Shown here: one piece after another, positions 34,001 through 47,300 of the stretch
Numbering within the stretch: the first letter of the stretch is position 1
How the letters are laid out: the number at the start of each line of letters is the position of its first letter
Assembly (NCBI RefSeq): GCF_043290135.1
Contig: NC_134701.1
Coordinates: forward strand, 7,036,001-7,100,000
Length of the DNA stretch: 64,000 bases
Reading direction: 5' to 3'
Source of the DNA: Rhipicephalus microplus
Taxonomy: Eukaryota > Arthropoda > Arachnida > Ixodida > Ixodidae
Notes under the pieces: model-generated
Seen by the model: only the letters and a program-made list of their open reading frames with translations
Database searches by the model: none
What the model was told of the DNA's origin: nothing
Program-made: the position numbers and the translations under genes

Positions 34001-36319
34001 TTGGGGTGATAGCTCTGAAGAAATGTTCTGACGGTGGTGTGAGTGGAGCACGACGGTCTCCTTGGCGCAATTGGCTAGCGCGATCGGCTGTTAACCGAAA
34101 GGTTGGAGGTTCGAGCCCTCCCGGGAGTGGTGTGTAGCTTTTTTTATTTTGGGCTGATAGCTTTGAAAATATGTTCTGAGGGTGGTGAGTGTGGAGCAGG
34201 ACTGTCTCCGTGGCGCAATTGGCTAGCGCGATCGGCTGTTTACCGAAAGGTTGGAGGTACGAGCCTACCCGGTGGAGGTGCGGCGCTTTTTTTTCTTTGG
34301 GCTGATAGCTTTGAAGATATGTTCTGATGGTGGTGAGAGTGGAGCACGACTGTCTCCGTGGCGCAATTGGCTAGCGCGATCGGCTGTTAGCCGAGAGGTT
34401 GGAAGTTGGAGCCCACTCGGTGGTGGTGCGGCGATTTTTTTCCTTTTGGCTGATAGCTCTGAAGAAATGTTCTGACGGTGGTGAGAGTGGAGCACGACTG
34501 TCTCCATGGCGCAATTGGCTATGCGATCGGCTGTCAACTGAAAGGTTGGAGTGTCGAGTCCCGCGGGAGTGGTGTATTGCTTTTTTTTCTTTGGGCTGAT
34601 AGCTTTGAAGATATGTTCTGATGGAGGTAAGAGTGGAGCACGACTGTCTCCGTAGCGCAATTGGCTAGCGCTATCGGCTGTTAACCGAAAGGTTGGAGGT
34701 TAGGGTCCACCTGGTGGTGGTGCGGCGCTTTTTTTTCTTTGGGCTGATAGCTTTGAAGATATGTTCTGATGGTGGTGAGAGTGGAGCACGACTGTCTCCG
34801 TGGCGCAATTGGCTAGCGCGATCGGCTGTTAACCGAAAGTTTGGAGGTACGAGCCCACCCGGTGGTGGTGCGGCGCTTTTTTTTCTTTGGGCTGATAGCT
34901 TTGAAGATATGTTCTGATGGTGGTGAGAGTGGAGCAGGACTGTCTCCGTGGCGCAGTCGGCTAACGCGATCGGCTGTTAACCGAAAGGTTGGAGGTACGA
35001 GCCCTCCCGGGAGTGGTGTGTTGCTTTTTTTATTTTGGGCTGATAGCTTAGAAGATATGTTCTGATGGTGGTAAGAGTGGAGCACGACTGTCTCCGTGGC
35101 GCAATTGGCTAGCGCGATCGGCTGTTAACCGAAAGGTTGGAGGTACGAGCCCACCTGGTGGTGGTGCGGCGGTTTTTTTCTTTGGGCTGATAGCTTTGAA
35201 GATATGTTCTGATGGTAGTGAGAGTGGAGCACGACTGTCTCCATGGCGCAATTGGCTATTCGATCGGCTGTTAACTGAAAGGTTTGAGGTTCGAGCCCTT
35301 CCGGGAGTGGTGTGTTGCTTATTTTATTTTGGGCTGAAAGCTTTGAAGATATGTAATGATGGTGGTGAGAGTGGAGCACGACTGTGTCCGTGGCGCAATT
35401 GGCTTGCGCGATCGGCTGTTAACCGAAAGGTTGGAGGTACGAGCCCACCCGGTGGTGGTGCGGCGCTTGTTTTTCTTTGGGCTGATAGCTTTGAAGATAT
35501 GTTCTGATGGTGGTTAGAGTGGAGCACGACTGTCTCCGTGGCGCAATTGGCTAGCGCGATCAGCTGTTAACCGAAAGGTTAGAGGTACGAGCCCAACCGG
35601 TGGTGGTGCGGTGCTTTTTTTCTTTGGGCTGATAGCTCTGAAGAAATGTTCTGACGGTGGTGTGAGTGGAGCAGGACTGTCTCCGTGCCGCAATTGGCTA
35701 GCGCGATCGGCTGTTAACCGATAGGTTGGAGGTTCGAGCCCTCCCGGGAGTGGTGTGTTGCTTTTTTTATTTTGGGTTGATAGCTTTGAAAATATGTTCT
35801 GATGGTGGTGAGTGTGGAGCAGGACTGTCTCCGTGGCGCAATTGGCTAGCGCGATCGGCTGTAAACCGAAAGGTTGGAGGTACGAGCCTACCCGGTGGAG
35901 GTGCGGCGCTTTTTTTTCTTTTGGCTGATAGCTTTGAAGATATGTTCTGATGGTGTTGAGAGTGGAGCACGACTGTCTCCGTGGCGCAATTGGCTAGCGC
36001 GATCGGCTGTTAACCGAAAGTTTGGAGGTACGAGCCCACCCGGTGGTGGTGCGGCGCTTTTTTTTCTTTGGGCTGATAGCTTTGAAGATATGTTCTGATG
36101 GTGGTGAGAGTGGAGCAGGACTGTCTCCGTGGCGCAATCGGCTAACACGAACGGCTGTTAACCGAAAGGTTGGAGGTACGAGCCCTCCCGGGAGTGGTGT
36201 GTTGCTTTTTTTTATTTTGGGCTGATAGCTTTGAAGATATGTTCTGATGGTGGTGAGAGTGGAGCACGACTGTCTCCGTGGCGCAATTGGCTAGCGCGAT
36301 CGGCTGTTAACCGAAAGGT

Positions 36320-39300
36320 TGGAGGTACGAGCCCACCCAGTGGTGGTGCGGCTCTTTTTTTCTTTGGGCTGATAGCTTTGAAGATATGTTCTGATGGTGG
36401 TGAGAGTGGAGCACGACTGTCGTCTCCATGGCGCAATTGGCTATTCGATCGGCTGTTAACTGAAAGGTTTGAGGTTCGAGCCCTTCCGGGAATGGTGTGT
36501 TGCTTTTTTATTTTGGGCTGATAGCTTTGAAGATATGTAATGATGGTGGTGAGAGTGGAGCACGACTGTCTCCGTGGCGCAATTGGCTAGCGCGATTGGC
36601 TGTTAACCGAAAGGTTGGAGGTACGAGCCCACCCGGTGGTGGTGCGGCGCTTTTTGTTCTTTGGGCTGATAGCTTTCAAGATATGTTCTGATGGTGTTGA
36701 GAGTGGAGCAGGACTGTCTCCGTGGCGCTATTGGCTAGCGCGGTCGGCTGTTAACCGAAAGGTTGGAGGTACGAGCCCACCCGGTGGTAGTGCGGCGCTT
36801 TTTTTTCTTTGGGCTGATAGCTTTGAAGATATGTTCTGATGGTGGTGAGAGTGGAGCACGACTGTCTCCGTGGCGCAATTGGCTAGCGCGATCGGCTGTT
36901 AACCGAAAGGTTGGAGGTACGAGCCTACCCGGTGGAGGTGCGGCGCTTTTTTTTCTTTGGGCTGATAGCTTTGAAGATATGTTCTGATGGTGGTGAGAGT
37001 GGAGCACGACTGTCTCCGTGGCGCAATTGGCTAGCGCGATCAGCTGTTAATCGAAAGGTTGGAGGTACGAGCCCACCCGGTGGTGGTGCGGCGCTTTTTT
37101 TTCTTTGGGCTGATAGCTTTGAAGATATGTTCTGATGGTGGTGAGAGTGGAGCAGGACTGTCTCCGTGGCGCAATCGGCTAACACGGACGGCTGTTAACC
37201 GAAAGGTTGGAGGTACGAGCCCTCCCGGGAGTGGTGTGTTGCTTTTTTTTTATTTTGGGCTGATAGCTTTGAAGATATGTTCTGATGGTGGTGAGAGTGG
37301 AGCACGACTGTCTCCGTGGCGCAATTGGCTAGCGCGATCGGCTGTTAACCGAAAGGTTGGAGGTACAAGCCCACGCAGTGGTGGTGCGGCTCTTTTTTTC
37401 TTTGGGCTGATAGCTTTGAAGATATGTTTTGATGGTGGTGAGAGTGGAGCACGACTGTCGTCTCCATGGCGCAATTGGCTATTCGATCGGCTGTTAACTG
37501 AAAGGTTTGAGGTTCGAGCCCTTCCGGGAATGGTGTGTTGCTTTTTTATTTTGGGCTGATAGCTTTGAAGATATGTAATGATGGTGGTGAGAGTGGAGCA
37601 CGACTGTCTCCGTGGCGCAATTGGCTAGCGCGATTGGCTGTTAACCGAAAGGTTGGAGGTACGAGCCCATTCGGTGGTGGTGCGGCGCTTTTTTTTCTTT
37701 GGGCTGATAGCTTTCAAGATATGTTCTGATGGTGTTGAGAGTGGAGCAGGACTGTCTCCGTGGCGCTATTGGCTAGCGCGATCGGCTGTTAACCGAAAGG
37801 TTGGAGGTACGAGCCCACCCGGTGGTAGTGCGGCGCTTTTTTTTCTTTGGGCTGATAGCTTTGAAGATATGTTCTGATGGTGGTGAGAGTGGAGCACGAC
37901 TGTCTCCGTGGCGCAATTGGCTAGCGCGATCGGCTGTTAACCGAAAGCTTGGAGGTACGAGCCTACCCGGTGGAGGTGCGGCGCTTTTTTTTCTTTGGGC
38001 TGATAGCTTTGAAAATATGTTCTGATGGTGGTGAGAGTGGAGCACGACTGTCTCCGTGGCGCAATCGGCTAACGCGATCGGCTGTTAACCGAAAGGTTGG
38101 AGGTACGAGCAATCCCGGGAAAGGTGTGTTGCTTTTTTTATTTTGGGCTGATAGCTTTGAAGATATGTTCTGTAGGTGGTGATAGTGGAGCACGACTGTC
38201 TCCGTGGCGCAATTGGCTAGCGCGATCGGCTGTTAACCGAAAGGTTGGAGGTACGAGCCCACCCGGTGGTGGTGCGGCGCTTTTTTTTCTTTGGGCTGAT
38301 AGCTTTGAAGATATGTTCTGATGGTGGTGAGAGTGGAGCAGGACTGTCTCCGTGGCGCAATGGGCTGGCGCGATCGGCTGTTAACCGAAAGGTTGGAGGT
38401 ACGAGCCCACCCGGTGGTGGTGCGGCGCATGTTTTTCTTTGGGCTGATAGCTTTGAAGATATGTTCTGATGGTGGTGAGAGTGGAGCACGACTGTCTCCG
38501 TGGCGCAATTGGCTAGCGCGATCAGCTGTTAACCGAAAGGTTAGAGGTACGAGCCCACCCGCTGGTGGTGCGGCGCTTTTTTATCTTTGGGCTGATAGCT
38601 TTGAAGATATGTTCTGATGGTGGTGAGAGTGGAGCACGACTGTCTCCGTGGCGCAATTGGCTAGCGCGATCGGCTGTTAACCGAGAGGTTGGAGGTACGA
38701 GCCCACCCAGTGGTGGTGCGGCTCTTTTTTTCTTTGGGCTGATAGCTTTGAAGATATGTTCTGATGGTGGTGAGAGTGGAGCACGACTGTCGTCTCCATG
38801 GCGCAATTGGCTATTCGATCGGCTGTTAACTGAAAGGTTTGAGGTTCGAGCCCTTCCGGGAATGGTGTGTTGCTTTTTTATTTTGGGCTGATAGCTTTGA
38901 AGATATGTAATGATGGTGGTGAGAGTGGAGCACGACTGTCTCCGTGGCGCAATTGGCTAGCGCGATTGGCTGTTAACCGAAAGGTTGGAGGTACGAGCCC
39001 ACCCGGTGGTGGTGCGGCGCTTTTTGTTCTTTGGGCTGATAGCTTTCAAGATATGTTCTGATGGTGTTGAGAGTGGAGCAGGACTGTCTCCGTGGCGCTA
39101 TTGGCTAGCGCGATCGGCTGTTAACCGAAAGGTTGGAGGTACGAGCCCACCCGGTGGTAGTGCGGCGCTTTTTTTTCTTTGGGCTGATAGCTTTGAAGAT
39201 ATGTTCTGATGGTGGTGAGAGTGGAGCACGACTGTCTCCGTGGCGCAATTGGCTAGCGCGATCGGCTGTTAACCGAAAGGTTGGAGGTACGAGCCTACCC

Positions 39301-41030
39301 GGTGGAGGTGCGGCGCTTTTTTTTCTTTGGGCTGATAGCTTTGAAGATATGTTCTGATGGTGGTGAGAGTGGAGCACGACTGTCTCCGTGGCGCAATTGG
39401 CTAGCGCGATCAGCTGTTAATCGAAAGGTTGGAGGTACGAGCCCACCCGGTGGTGGTGCGGCGCTTTTTTTTCTTTGGGCTGATAGCTTTGAAGATATGT
39501 TCTGATGGTGGTGAGAGTGGAGCAGGACTGTCTCCGTGGCGCAATCGGCTAACACGGACGGCTGTTAACCGAAAGGTTGGAGGTACGAGCCCTCCCGGGA
39601 GTGGTGTGTTGCTTTTTTTTTATTTTGGGCTGATAGCTTTGAAGATATGTTCTGATGGTGGTGAGAGTGGAGCACGACTGTCTCCGTGGCGCAATTGGCT
39701 AGCGCGATCGGCTGTTAACCGAAAGGTTGGAGGTACAAGCCCACGCAGTGGTGGTGCGGCTCTTTTTTTCTTTGGGCTGATAGCTTTGAAGATATGTTTT
39801 GATGGTGGTGAGAGTGGAGCACGACTGTCGTCTCCATGGCGCAATTGGCTATTCGATCGGCTGTTAACTGAAAGGTTTGAGGTTCGAGCCCTTCCGGGAA
39901 TGGTGTGTTGCTTTTTTATTTTGGGCTGATAGCTTTGAAGATATGTAATGATGGTGGTGAGAGTGGAGCACGACTGTCTCCGTGGCGCAATTGGCTAGCG
40001 CGATTGGCTGTTAACCGAAAGGTTGGAGGTACGAGCCCATTCGGTGGTGGTGCGGCGCTTTTTTTTCTTTGGGCTGATAGCTTTCAAGATATGTTCTGAT
40101 GGTGTTGAGAGTGGAGCAGGACTGTCTCCGTGGCGCTATTGGCTAGCGCGATCGGCTGTTAACCGAAAGGTTGGAGGTACGAGCCCACCCGGTGGTAGTG
40201 CGGCGCTTTTTTTTCTTTGGGCTGATAGCTTTGAAGATATGTTCTGATGGTGGTGAGAGTGGAGCACGACTGTCTCCGTGGCGCAATTGGCTAGCGCGAT
40301 CGGCTGTTAACCGAAAGCTTGGAGGTACGAGCCTACCCGGTGGAGGTGCGGCGCTTTTTTTTCTTTGGGCTGATAGCTTTGAAAATATGTTCTGATGGTG
40401 GTGAGAGTGGAGCACGACTGTCTCCGTGGCGCAATCGGCTAACGCGATCGGCTGTTAACCGAAAGGTTGGAGGTACGAGCAATCCCGGGAAAGGTGTGTT
40501 GCTTTTTTTATTTTGGGCTGATAGCTTTGAAGATATGTTCTGTAGGTGGTGATAGTGGAGCACGACTGTCTCCGTGGCGCAATTGGCTAGCGCGATCGGC
40601 TGTTAACCGAAAGGTTGGAGGTACGAGCCCACCCGGTGGTGGTGCGGCGCTTTTTTTTCTTTGGGCTGATAGCTTTGAAGATATGTTCTGATGGTGGTGA
40701 GAGTGGAGCAGGACTGTCTCCGTGGCGCAATGGGCTGGCGCGATCGGCTGTTAACCGAAAGGTTGGAGGTACGAGCCCACCCGGTGGTGGTGCGGCGCAT
40801 GTTTTTCTTTGGGCTGATAGCTTTGAAGATATGTTCTGATGGCGGTGAGAGTGGAGCACGACTGTCTCCGTGGCGCAATTGGCTAGCGCGATCAGCTGTT
40901 AACCGAAAGGTTAGAGGTACGAGCCCACCCGCTGGTGGTGCGGCGCTTTTTTATCTTTGGGCTGATAGCTTTGAAGATATGTTCTGATGGTGGTGAGAGT
41001 GGAGCACGACTGTCTCCGTGGCGCAATTGG
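36320..41030 (+). repeat. two tandem copies of a ~2,370-bp higher-order repeat (16 units)
   Basis: Units at 36615, 36763, 37059, 37653, 37949 and 38245 match those at 38985, 39133, 39429, 40023, 40319 and 40615, always offset by 2,370. Rare signatures are shared, including TACAAGCCCACGCAGTGG, GCAATCCCGGGAAAGG, CATTCGGTGG and the GATATGTAATG spacer. The exact ends are approximate because flanking units are similar. Confidence 0.88.
38198..38271 (+). pseudogene. consensus-like tRNA-Asn(GTT) unit, TAC type
   Basis: Identical to the clean TTC-type unit except for TACGAGC in the T loop (the altered B box lies at 38250-38260). The anticodon GTT is at 38232-38234. This is the commonest form in the central array. 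Loss of T55 abolishes the G18-pseudouridine 55 tertiary contact and weakens TFIIIC binding, so I class it as a tRNA-derived satellite unit, not a functional tRNA gene. Confidence 0.7.
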
Positions 41031-43660
41031 CTAGCGCGATTGGCTGTTAACCGAGAGGTTGGAAGTTGGAGCCCACCCGGTGGTGGTGCGGCGATTTTTT
41101 TCCTCTTGGCTGATAGCTCTGAATAAATGTTCTGATGGTGGTGAGAGTGGAGCATGACTGTCTCCATGGCGCAATTGGCTATGCGATCGGCTGTCAACTG
41201 AAAGGTTGGAGGTTCGAGTCGCGCGGGAGTGGTGTATTGCTTTTTTTTCTTTGGGCTGATAGCTTTGAAGATATGTTCTGATGGTGGTGAGAGTGGAGCA
41301 CGACTGTCTCCGTGGCGCAATTGGCTAGCGCGATCGACTAATAACCGAGAGGTTGGAGGTTCGAGCCCACCCGGTGGTGGTGCGGAGATTTTTTTCCTTA
41401 GGGCTGATAGCTCTGAAGAAATGTTCTGACGGTGATGAGAGTGGAGCATGACTGTCTCCATGGCGCAATTGGCTATGCGATCGGCTGTTAACTGAAAGGT
41501 TGGAGGCTCGAGCCCTCGCGGGAGTGGTGTGTTGCTTTTTTTCGGGGCTGATAGCTTTGAAGATATTTTCTGATGGTGGTGAGAGTGGAGCACGACTGTC
41601 TCCGTGGCGCAATTGGCTAGCGCGATCGGCTGTTAACCGAAAGGTTGGAGGTACGAGCCCACCCAGTGGTGGTGCGGCTCTTTTTTTCTTTGGGCTGATA
41701 GCTTTGAAGATATGTTCTGATGGTGGTGAGAGTGGAGCACGACTGTCGTCTCCATGGCGCAATTGGCTATTCGATCGGCTGTTAACTGAAAGGTTTGAGG
41801 TTCGAGCCCTTCCGGGAATGGTGTGTTGCTTTTTTATTTTGGGCTGATAGCTTTGAAGATATGTAATGATGGTGGTGAGAGTGGAGCACGACTGTCTCCG
41901 TGGCGCAATTGGCTAGCGCGATCGGCTGTTAACCGAAAGGTTGGAGGTACGAGCCCACCCGGTGGTGGTGCGGCGCTTTTTTTTCTTTGGGCTGATAGCT
42001 TTCAAGATATGTTCTGATGGTGTTGAGAGTGGAGCAGGACTGTCTCCGTGGCGCTTTTGGCTAGCGCGATCGGCTGTTAACCGAAAGGTTGGAGGTACGA
42101 GCCCACCCGGTGGTAGTGCGGCGCTTTTTTTTCTTTGGGCTGATAGCTTTGAAGATATGTTCTGATGGTGGTGAGAGTGGAGCACGACTGTCTCCGTGGC
42201 GCAATTGGCTAGCGCGATCGGCTGTTAACCGAAAGGTTGGAGGTACGAGCCTACCCGGTGGAGGTGCAGCGCTTTTTTTTCTTTGGGCTGATAGCTTTGA
42301 AGATATGTTCTGATGGTGGTGAGAGTGGAGCACGACTGTCTCCGTGGCGCAATCGGCTAACGCGATCGGCTGTTAACCGAAAGGTTGGAGGTACGAGCAA
42401 TCCCGGGAGTGGTGTGTTGCTTTTTTTATTTTGGGCTGATAGCTTTGAAGATATGTTCTGATGGTGGTGATAGTGGGGCACGACTGTCTCCGTGGCGCAA
42501 TTGGCTCGCGCGATCGGCTGTTAACCGAAAGGTTGGAGGTACGAGCCCACCCGGTGGTGGTGCGGCGCTTTTTTTTCTTTGGGCTGATAGCTTTGAAGAT
42601 ATGTTCTGATGGAGGTGAGAGTGGAGCAGGACTGTCTCCGTGGCGCAATGGGCTGGCGCGATCGGCTGTTAACCGAAAGGTTGGAGGTACGAGCCCACCC
42701 GGTGGTGGTGCGGCGCATGTTTTTCTTTGGGCTGATAGCTTTGAAGATATGTTCTGATGGTGGTGAGAGTGGAGCACGACTGTCTCCGTGGCGCAATTGG
42801 CTAGCGCGATCAGCTGTTAACCGAAAGGTTAGAGGTACGAGCCCACCCGCTGGTGGTGCGGCGCTTTTTTATCTTTGGGCTGATAGCTCTGAATAAATGT
42901 TCTGACGCTGGTGAGAGTGGAGCACGACTGTCTCCGTGGCGCATTAGGCTAGCGCGATCGGCTGTTAACCGAAAGGTTGAAGGTTCGAGCCCTCCCGGGA
43001 GTGGTGTAATGCTTTTTTTATTTTGGGCTGATGGCTTTGAAAATATGTTTTGATGGTGGTGAGTGTGGAGCAGGACTGTCTCCGTGGCACAATTGGCTAG
43101 CGCGTCGGCTGTTAACCGAAAGGTTGGAGGTACGAGCCTACCCGGTGGAGGTGCGGCGCTTTTTTTTCTTTGGGCTGATAGCTGTGAAGATATGTTCTGA
43201 TGGTGGTGAGAGTGGAGCACGACTGTCTCCGTGGCGCAATTGGCTAGCGCGATCGGCTGTGAACCGAGAGGTTGGAAGTTGGAGCCCACCCGGTGGTGGT
43301 GCGGCGATTTTTTTCCTTTTGGCTGATAGCTCTGAATAAATGTTCTGATGGTGGTGAGAGTGGAGCATGACTGTCTCCATGGCGCAATTGGCTATGCGAT
43401 TGGCTGTCAACTGAAAGGTTGGAGGTTCGAGTCGCGCGGGAGTGGTGTATTGCTTTTTTTTCTTTGGGCTGATAGCTTTGAAGATATTTTCTGATGGTGG
43501 TGAGAGTGGAGCACGACTGTCCCCGTGGCGCAATTGGCTAGCGCGATCGACTAATAACCGAGAGGTTGGAGGTTCGAGCCCACCCGGTGGTGGTGCGGCG
43601 ATTTTTTTCCTTAGGGCTGATAGCTCTGAAGAAATGTTCTGACGGTGATGAGAGTGGAGC
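38330..43660 (+). repeat. ~6,058-bp higher-order repeat, copy 1
   Basis: This block matches 44390-48806 plus 53844-54760, the second copy being split by the LINE. Offsets are 6,059 at 38321, 6,058 at 40615 and 6,057 at 42609, then 11,100 for 42853 versus 53953. The jump of 5,043 equals the inserted LINE plus one copy of its target duplication. About 41 units are involved, and the block includes one copy of the 2,370-bp repeat. The AAGATA at 42744-42749 is the unoccupied counterpart of the LINE site. Confidence 0.88.
43225..43298 (+). pseudogene. tRNA-like unit with GTG (His) in the anticodon position
   Basis: The loop CTGTGAA gives GTG at 43259-43261, formally a His anticodon. The T arm reads GGAAGTTGGAGCCC, so the T loop is lost. 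The only other copy I saw is its higher-order paralog at 54325-54398. Confidence 0.6.
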
Positions 43661-44389
43661 ATGACTGTCTCCGTGGCGCAATTGGCTAGCGCGATCAGCT
43701 GTTAACCGAAAGGTTAGAGGTACGAGCCCACCCGCTGGTGGTGCGGCGCTTTTTTATCTTTGGGCTGATAGCTTTGAAGATATGTTCTGATGGTGGTGAG
43801 AGTGGAGCACGACTGTCTCCGTGGCGCAATTGGCTAGCGCGATCGGCTGTTAACCGAGAGGTTGGAGGTTCGAGCCCACCCGGTGGTGGTGCGGCGATTT
43901 TTTTCCTTAGGGCTGATAGCTCTGAAGAAATGTTCTGACGGTGATGAGAGTGGAGCATGACTGTCTCCGTGGCGCAATTGGCTAGCGCGATCAGCTGTTA
44001 ACCGAAAGGTTAGAGGTACGAGCCCACCCAGTGGTGGTGCGGCTCTTTTTTTCTTTGGGCTGATAGCTTTGAAGATATGTTCTGATGGTGGTGAGAGTGG
44101 AGCACGACTGTCGTCTCCATGGCGCAATTGGCTATTCGATCGGCTGTTAACTGAAAGGTTTGAGGTTCGAGCCCTTCCGGGAATGGTGTGTTGCTTTTTT
44201 ATTTTGGGCTGATAGCTTTGAAGATATGTAATGATGGTGGTGAGAGTGGAGCATGACTGTCTCCATGGCGCAATTGGCTATGCGATTGGCTGTCAACTGA
44301 AAGGTTGGAGGTTCGAGTCGCGCGGGAGTGGTGTATTGCTTTTTTTTCTTTGGGCTGATAGCTTTGAAGATATTTTCTGATGGTGGTGA

Positions 44390-47300
44390 GAGTGGAGCAC
44401 GACTGTCTCCGTGGCGCAATGGGCTGGCGCGATCGGCTGTTAACCGAAAGGTTGGAGGTACGAGCCCACCCGGTGGTGGTGCGGCGCATGTTTTTCTTTG
44501 GGCTGATAGCTTTGAAGATATGTTCTGATGGTGGTGAGAGTGGAGCACGACTGTCTCCGTGGCGCAATTGGCTAGCGCGATCAGCTGTTAACCGAAAGGT
44601 TAGAGGTACGAGCCCACCCGCTGGTGGTGCGGCGCTTTTTTATCTTTGGGCTGATAGCTTTGAAGATATGTTCTGATGGTGGTGAGAGTGGAGCACGACT
44701 GTCTCCGTGGCGCAATTGGCTAGCGCGATCGGCTGTTAACCGAGAGGTTGGAGGTACGAGCCCACCCAGTGGTGGTGCGGCTCTTTTTTTCTTTGGGCTG
44801 ATAGCTTTGAAGATATGTTCTGATGGTGGTGAGAGTGGAGCACGACTGTCGTCTCCATGGCGCAATTGGCTATTCGATCGGCTGTTAACTGAAAGGTTTG
44901 AGGTTCGAGCCCTTCCGGGAATGGTGTGTTGCTTTTTTATTTTGGGCTGATAGCTTTGAAGATATGTAATGATGGTGGTGAGAGTGGAGCACGACTGTCT
45001 CCGTGGCGCAATTGGCTAGCGCGATTGGCTGTTAACCGAAAGGTTGGAGGTACGAGCCCACCCGGTGGTGGTGCGGCGCTTTTTGTTCTTTGGGCTGATA
45101 GCTTTCAAGATATGTTCTGATGGTGTTGAGAATGGAGCAGGACTGTCTCCGTGGCGCTATTGGCTAGCGCGATCGGCTGTTAACCGAAAGGTTGGAGGTA
45201 CCAGCCCACCCGGTGGTAGTGCGGCGCTTTTTTTTCTTTGGGCTGATAGCTTTGAAGATATGTTCTGATGGTGGTGAGAGTGGAGCACGACTGTCTCCGT
45301 GGCGCAATTGGCTAGCGCGATCGGCTGTTAACCGAAAGGTTGGAGGTACGAGCCTACCCGGTGGAGGTGCGGCGCTTTTTTTTCTTTGGGCTGATAGCTT
45401 TGAAGATATGTTCTGATGGTGGTGAGAGTGGAGCACGACTGTCTCCGTGGCGCAATTGGCTAGCGCGATCAGCTGTTAATCGAAAGGTTGGAGGTACGAG
45501 CCCACCCGGTGGTGGTGCGGCGCTTTTTTTTCTTTGGGCTGATAGCTTTGAAGATATGTTCTGATGGTGGTGAGAGTGGAGCAGGACTGTCTCCGTGGCG
45601 CAATCGGCTAACACGGACGGCTGTTAACCGAAAGGTTGGAGGTACGAGCCCTCCCGGGAGTGGTGTGTTGCTTTTTTTTTATTTTGGGCTGATAGCTTTG
45701 AAGATATGTTCTGATGGTGGTGAGAGTGGAGCACGACTGTCTCCGTGGCGCAATTGGCTAGCGCGATCGGCTGTTAACCGAAAGGTTGGAGGTACAAGCC
45801 CACGCAGTGGTGGTGCGGCTCTTTTTTTCTTTGGGCTGATAGCTTTGAAGATATGTTTTGATGGTGGTGAGAGTGGAGCACGACTGTCGTCTCCATGGCG
45901 CAATTGGCTATTCGATCGGCTGTTAACTGAAAGGTTTGAGGTTCGAGCCCTTCCGGGAATGGTGTGTTGCTTTTTTATTTTGGGCTGATAGCTTTGAAGA
46001 TATGTAATGATGGTGGTGAGAGTGGAGCACGACTGTCTCCGTGGCGCAATTGGCTAGCGCGATTGGCTGTTAACCGAAAGGTTGGAGGTACGAGCCCATT
46101 CGGTGGTGGTGCGGCGCTTTTTTTTCTTTCGGCTGATAGCTTTCAAGATATGTTCTGATGGTGTTGAGAGTGGAGCAGGACTGTCTCCGTGGCGCTATTG
46201 GCTAGCGCGATCGGCTGTTAACCGAAAGGTTGGAGGTACGAGCCCACCCGGTGGTAGTGCGGCGCTTTTTTTTCTTTGGGCTGATAGCTTTGAAGATATG
46301 TTCTGATGGTGGTGAGAGTGGAGCACGACTGTCTCCGTGGCGCAATTGGCTAGCGCGATCGGCTGTTAACCGAAAGCTTGGAGGTACGAGCCTACCCGGT
46401 GGAGGTGCGGCGCTTTTTTTTCTTTGGGCTGATAGCTTTGAAAATATGTTCTGATGGTGGTGAGAGTGGAGCACGACTGTCTCCGTGGCGCAATCGGCTA
46501 ACGCGATCGGCTGTTAACCGAAAGGTTGGAGGTACGAGCAATCCCGGGAAAGGTGTGTTGCTTTTTTATTTTGGGCTGATAGCTTTGAAGATATGTTCTG
46601 TAGGTGGTGATAGTGGAGCACGACTGTCTCCGTGGCGCAATTGGCTAGCGCGATCGGCTGTTAACCGAAAGGTTGGAGGTACGAGCCCACCCGGTGGTGG
46701 TGCGGCGCTTTTTTTTCTTTGGGCTGATAGCTTTGAAGATATGTTCTGATGGTGGTGAGAGTGGAGCAGGACTGTCTCCGTGGCGCAATGGGCTGGCGCG
46801 ATCGGCTGTTAACCGAAAGGTTGGAGGTACGAGCCCACCCGGTGGTGGTGCGGCGCATGTTTTTCTTTGGGCTGATAGCTTTGAAGATATGTTCTGATGG
46901 TGGTGAGAGTGGAGCACGACTGTCTCCGTGGCGCAATTGGCTAGCGCGATCAGCTGTTAACCGAAAGGTTAGAGGTACGAGCCCACCCGCTGGTGGTGCG
47001 GCGCTTTTTTATCTTTGGGCTGATAGCTTTGAAGATATGTTCTGATGGTGGTGAGAGTGGAGCACGACTGTCTCCGTGGCGCAATTGGCTAGCGCGATCG
47101 GCTGTTAACCGAGAGGTTGGAAGTTGGAGCCCACCCGGTGGTGGTGCGGCGATTTTTTTCCTCTTGGCTGATAGCTCTGAATAAATGTTCTGATGGTGGT
47201 GAGAGTGGAGCATGACTGTCTCCATGGCGCAATTGGCTATGCGATCGGCTGTCAACTGAAAGGTTGGAGGTTCGAGTCGCGCGGGAGTGGTGTATTGCTT

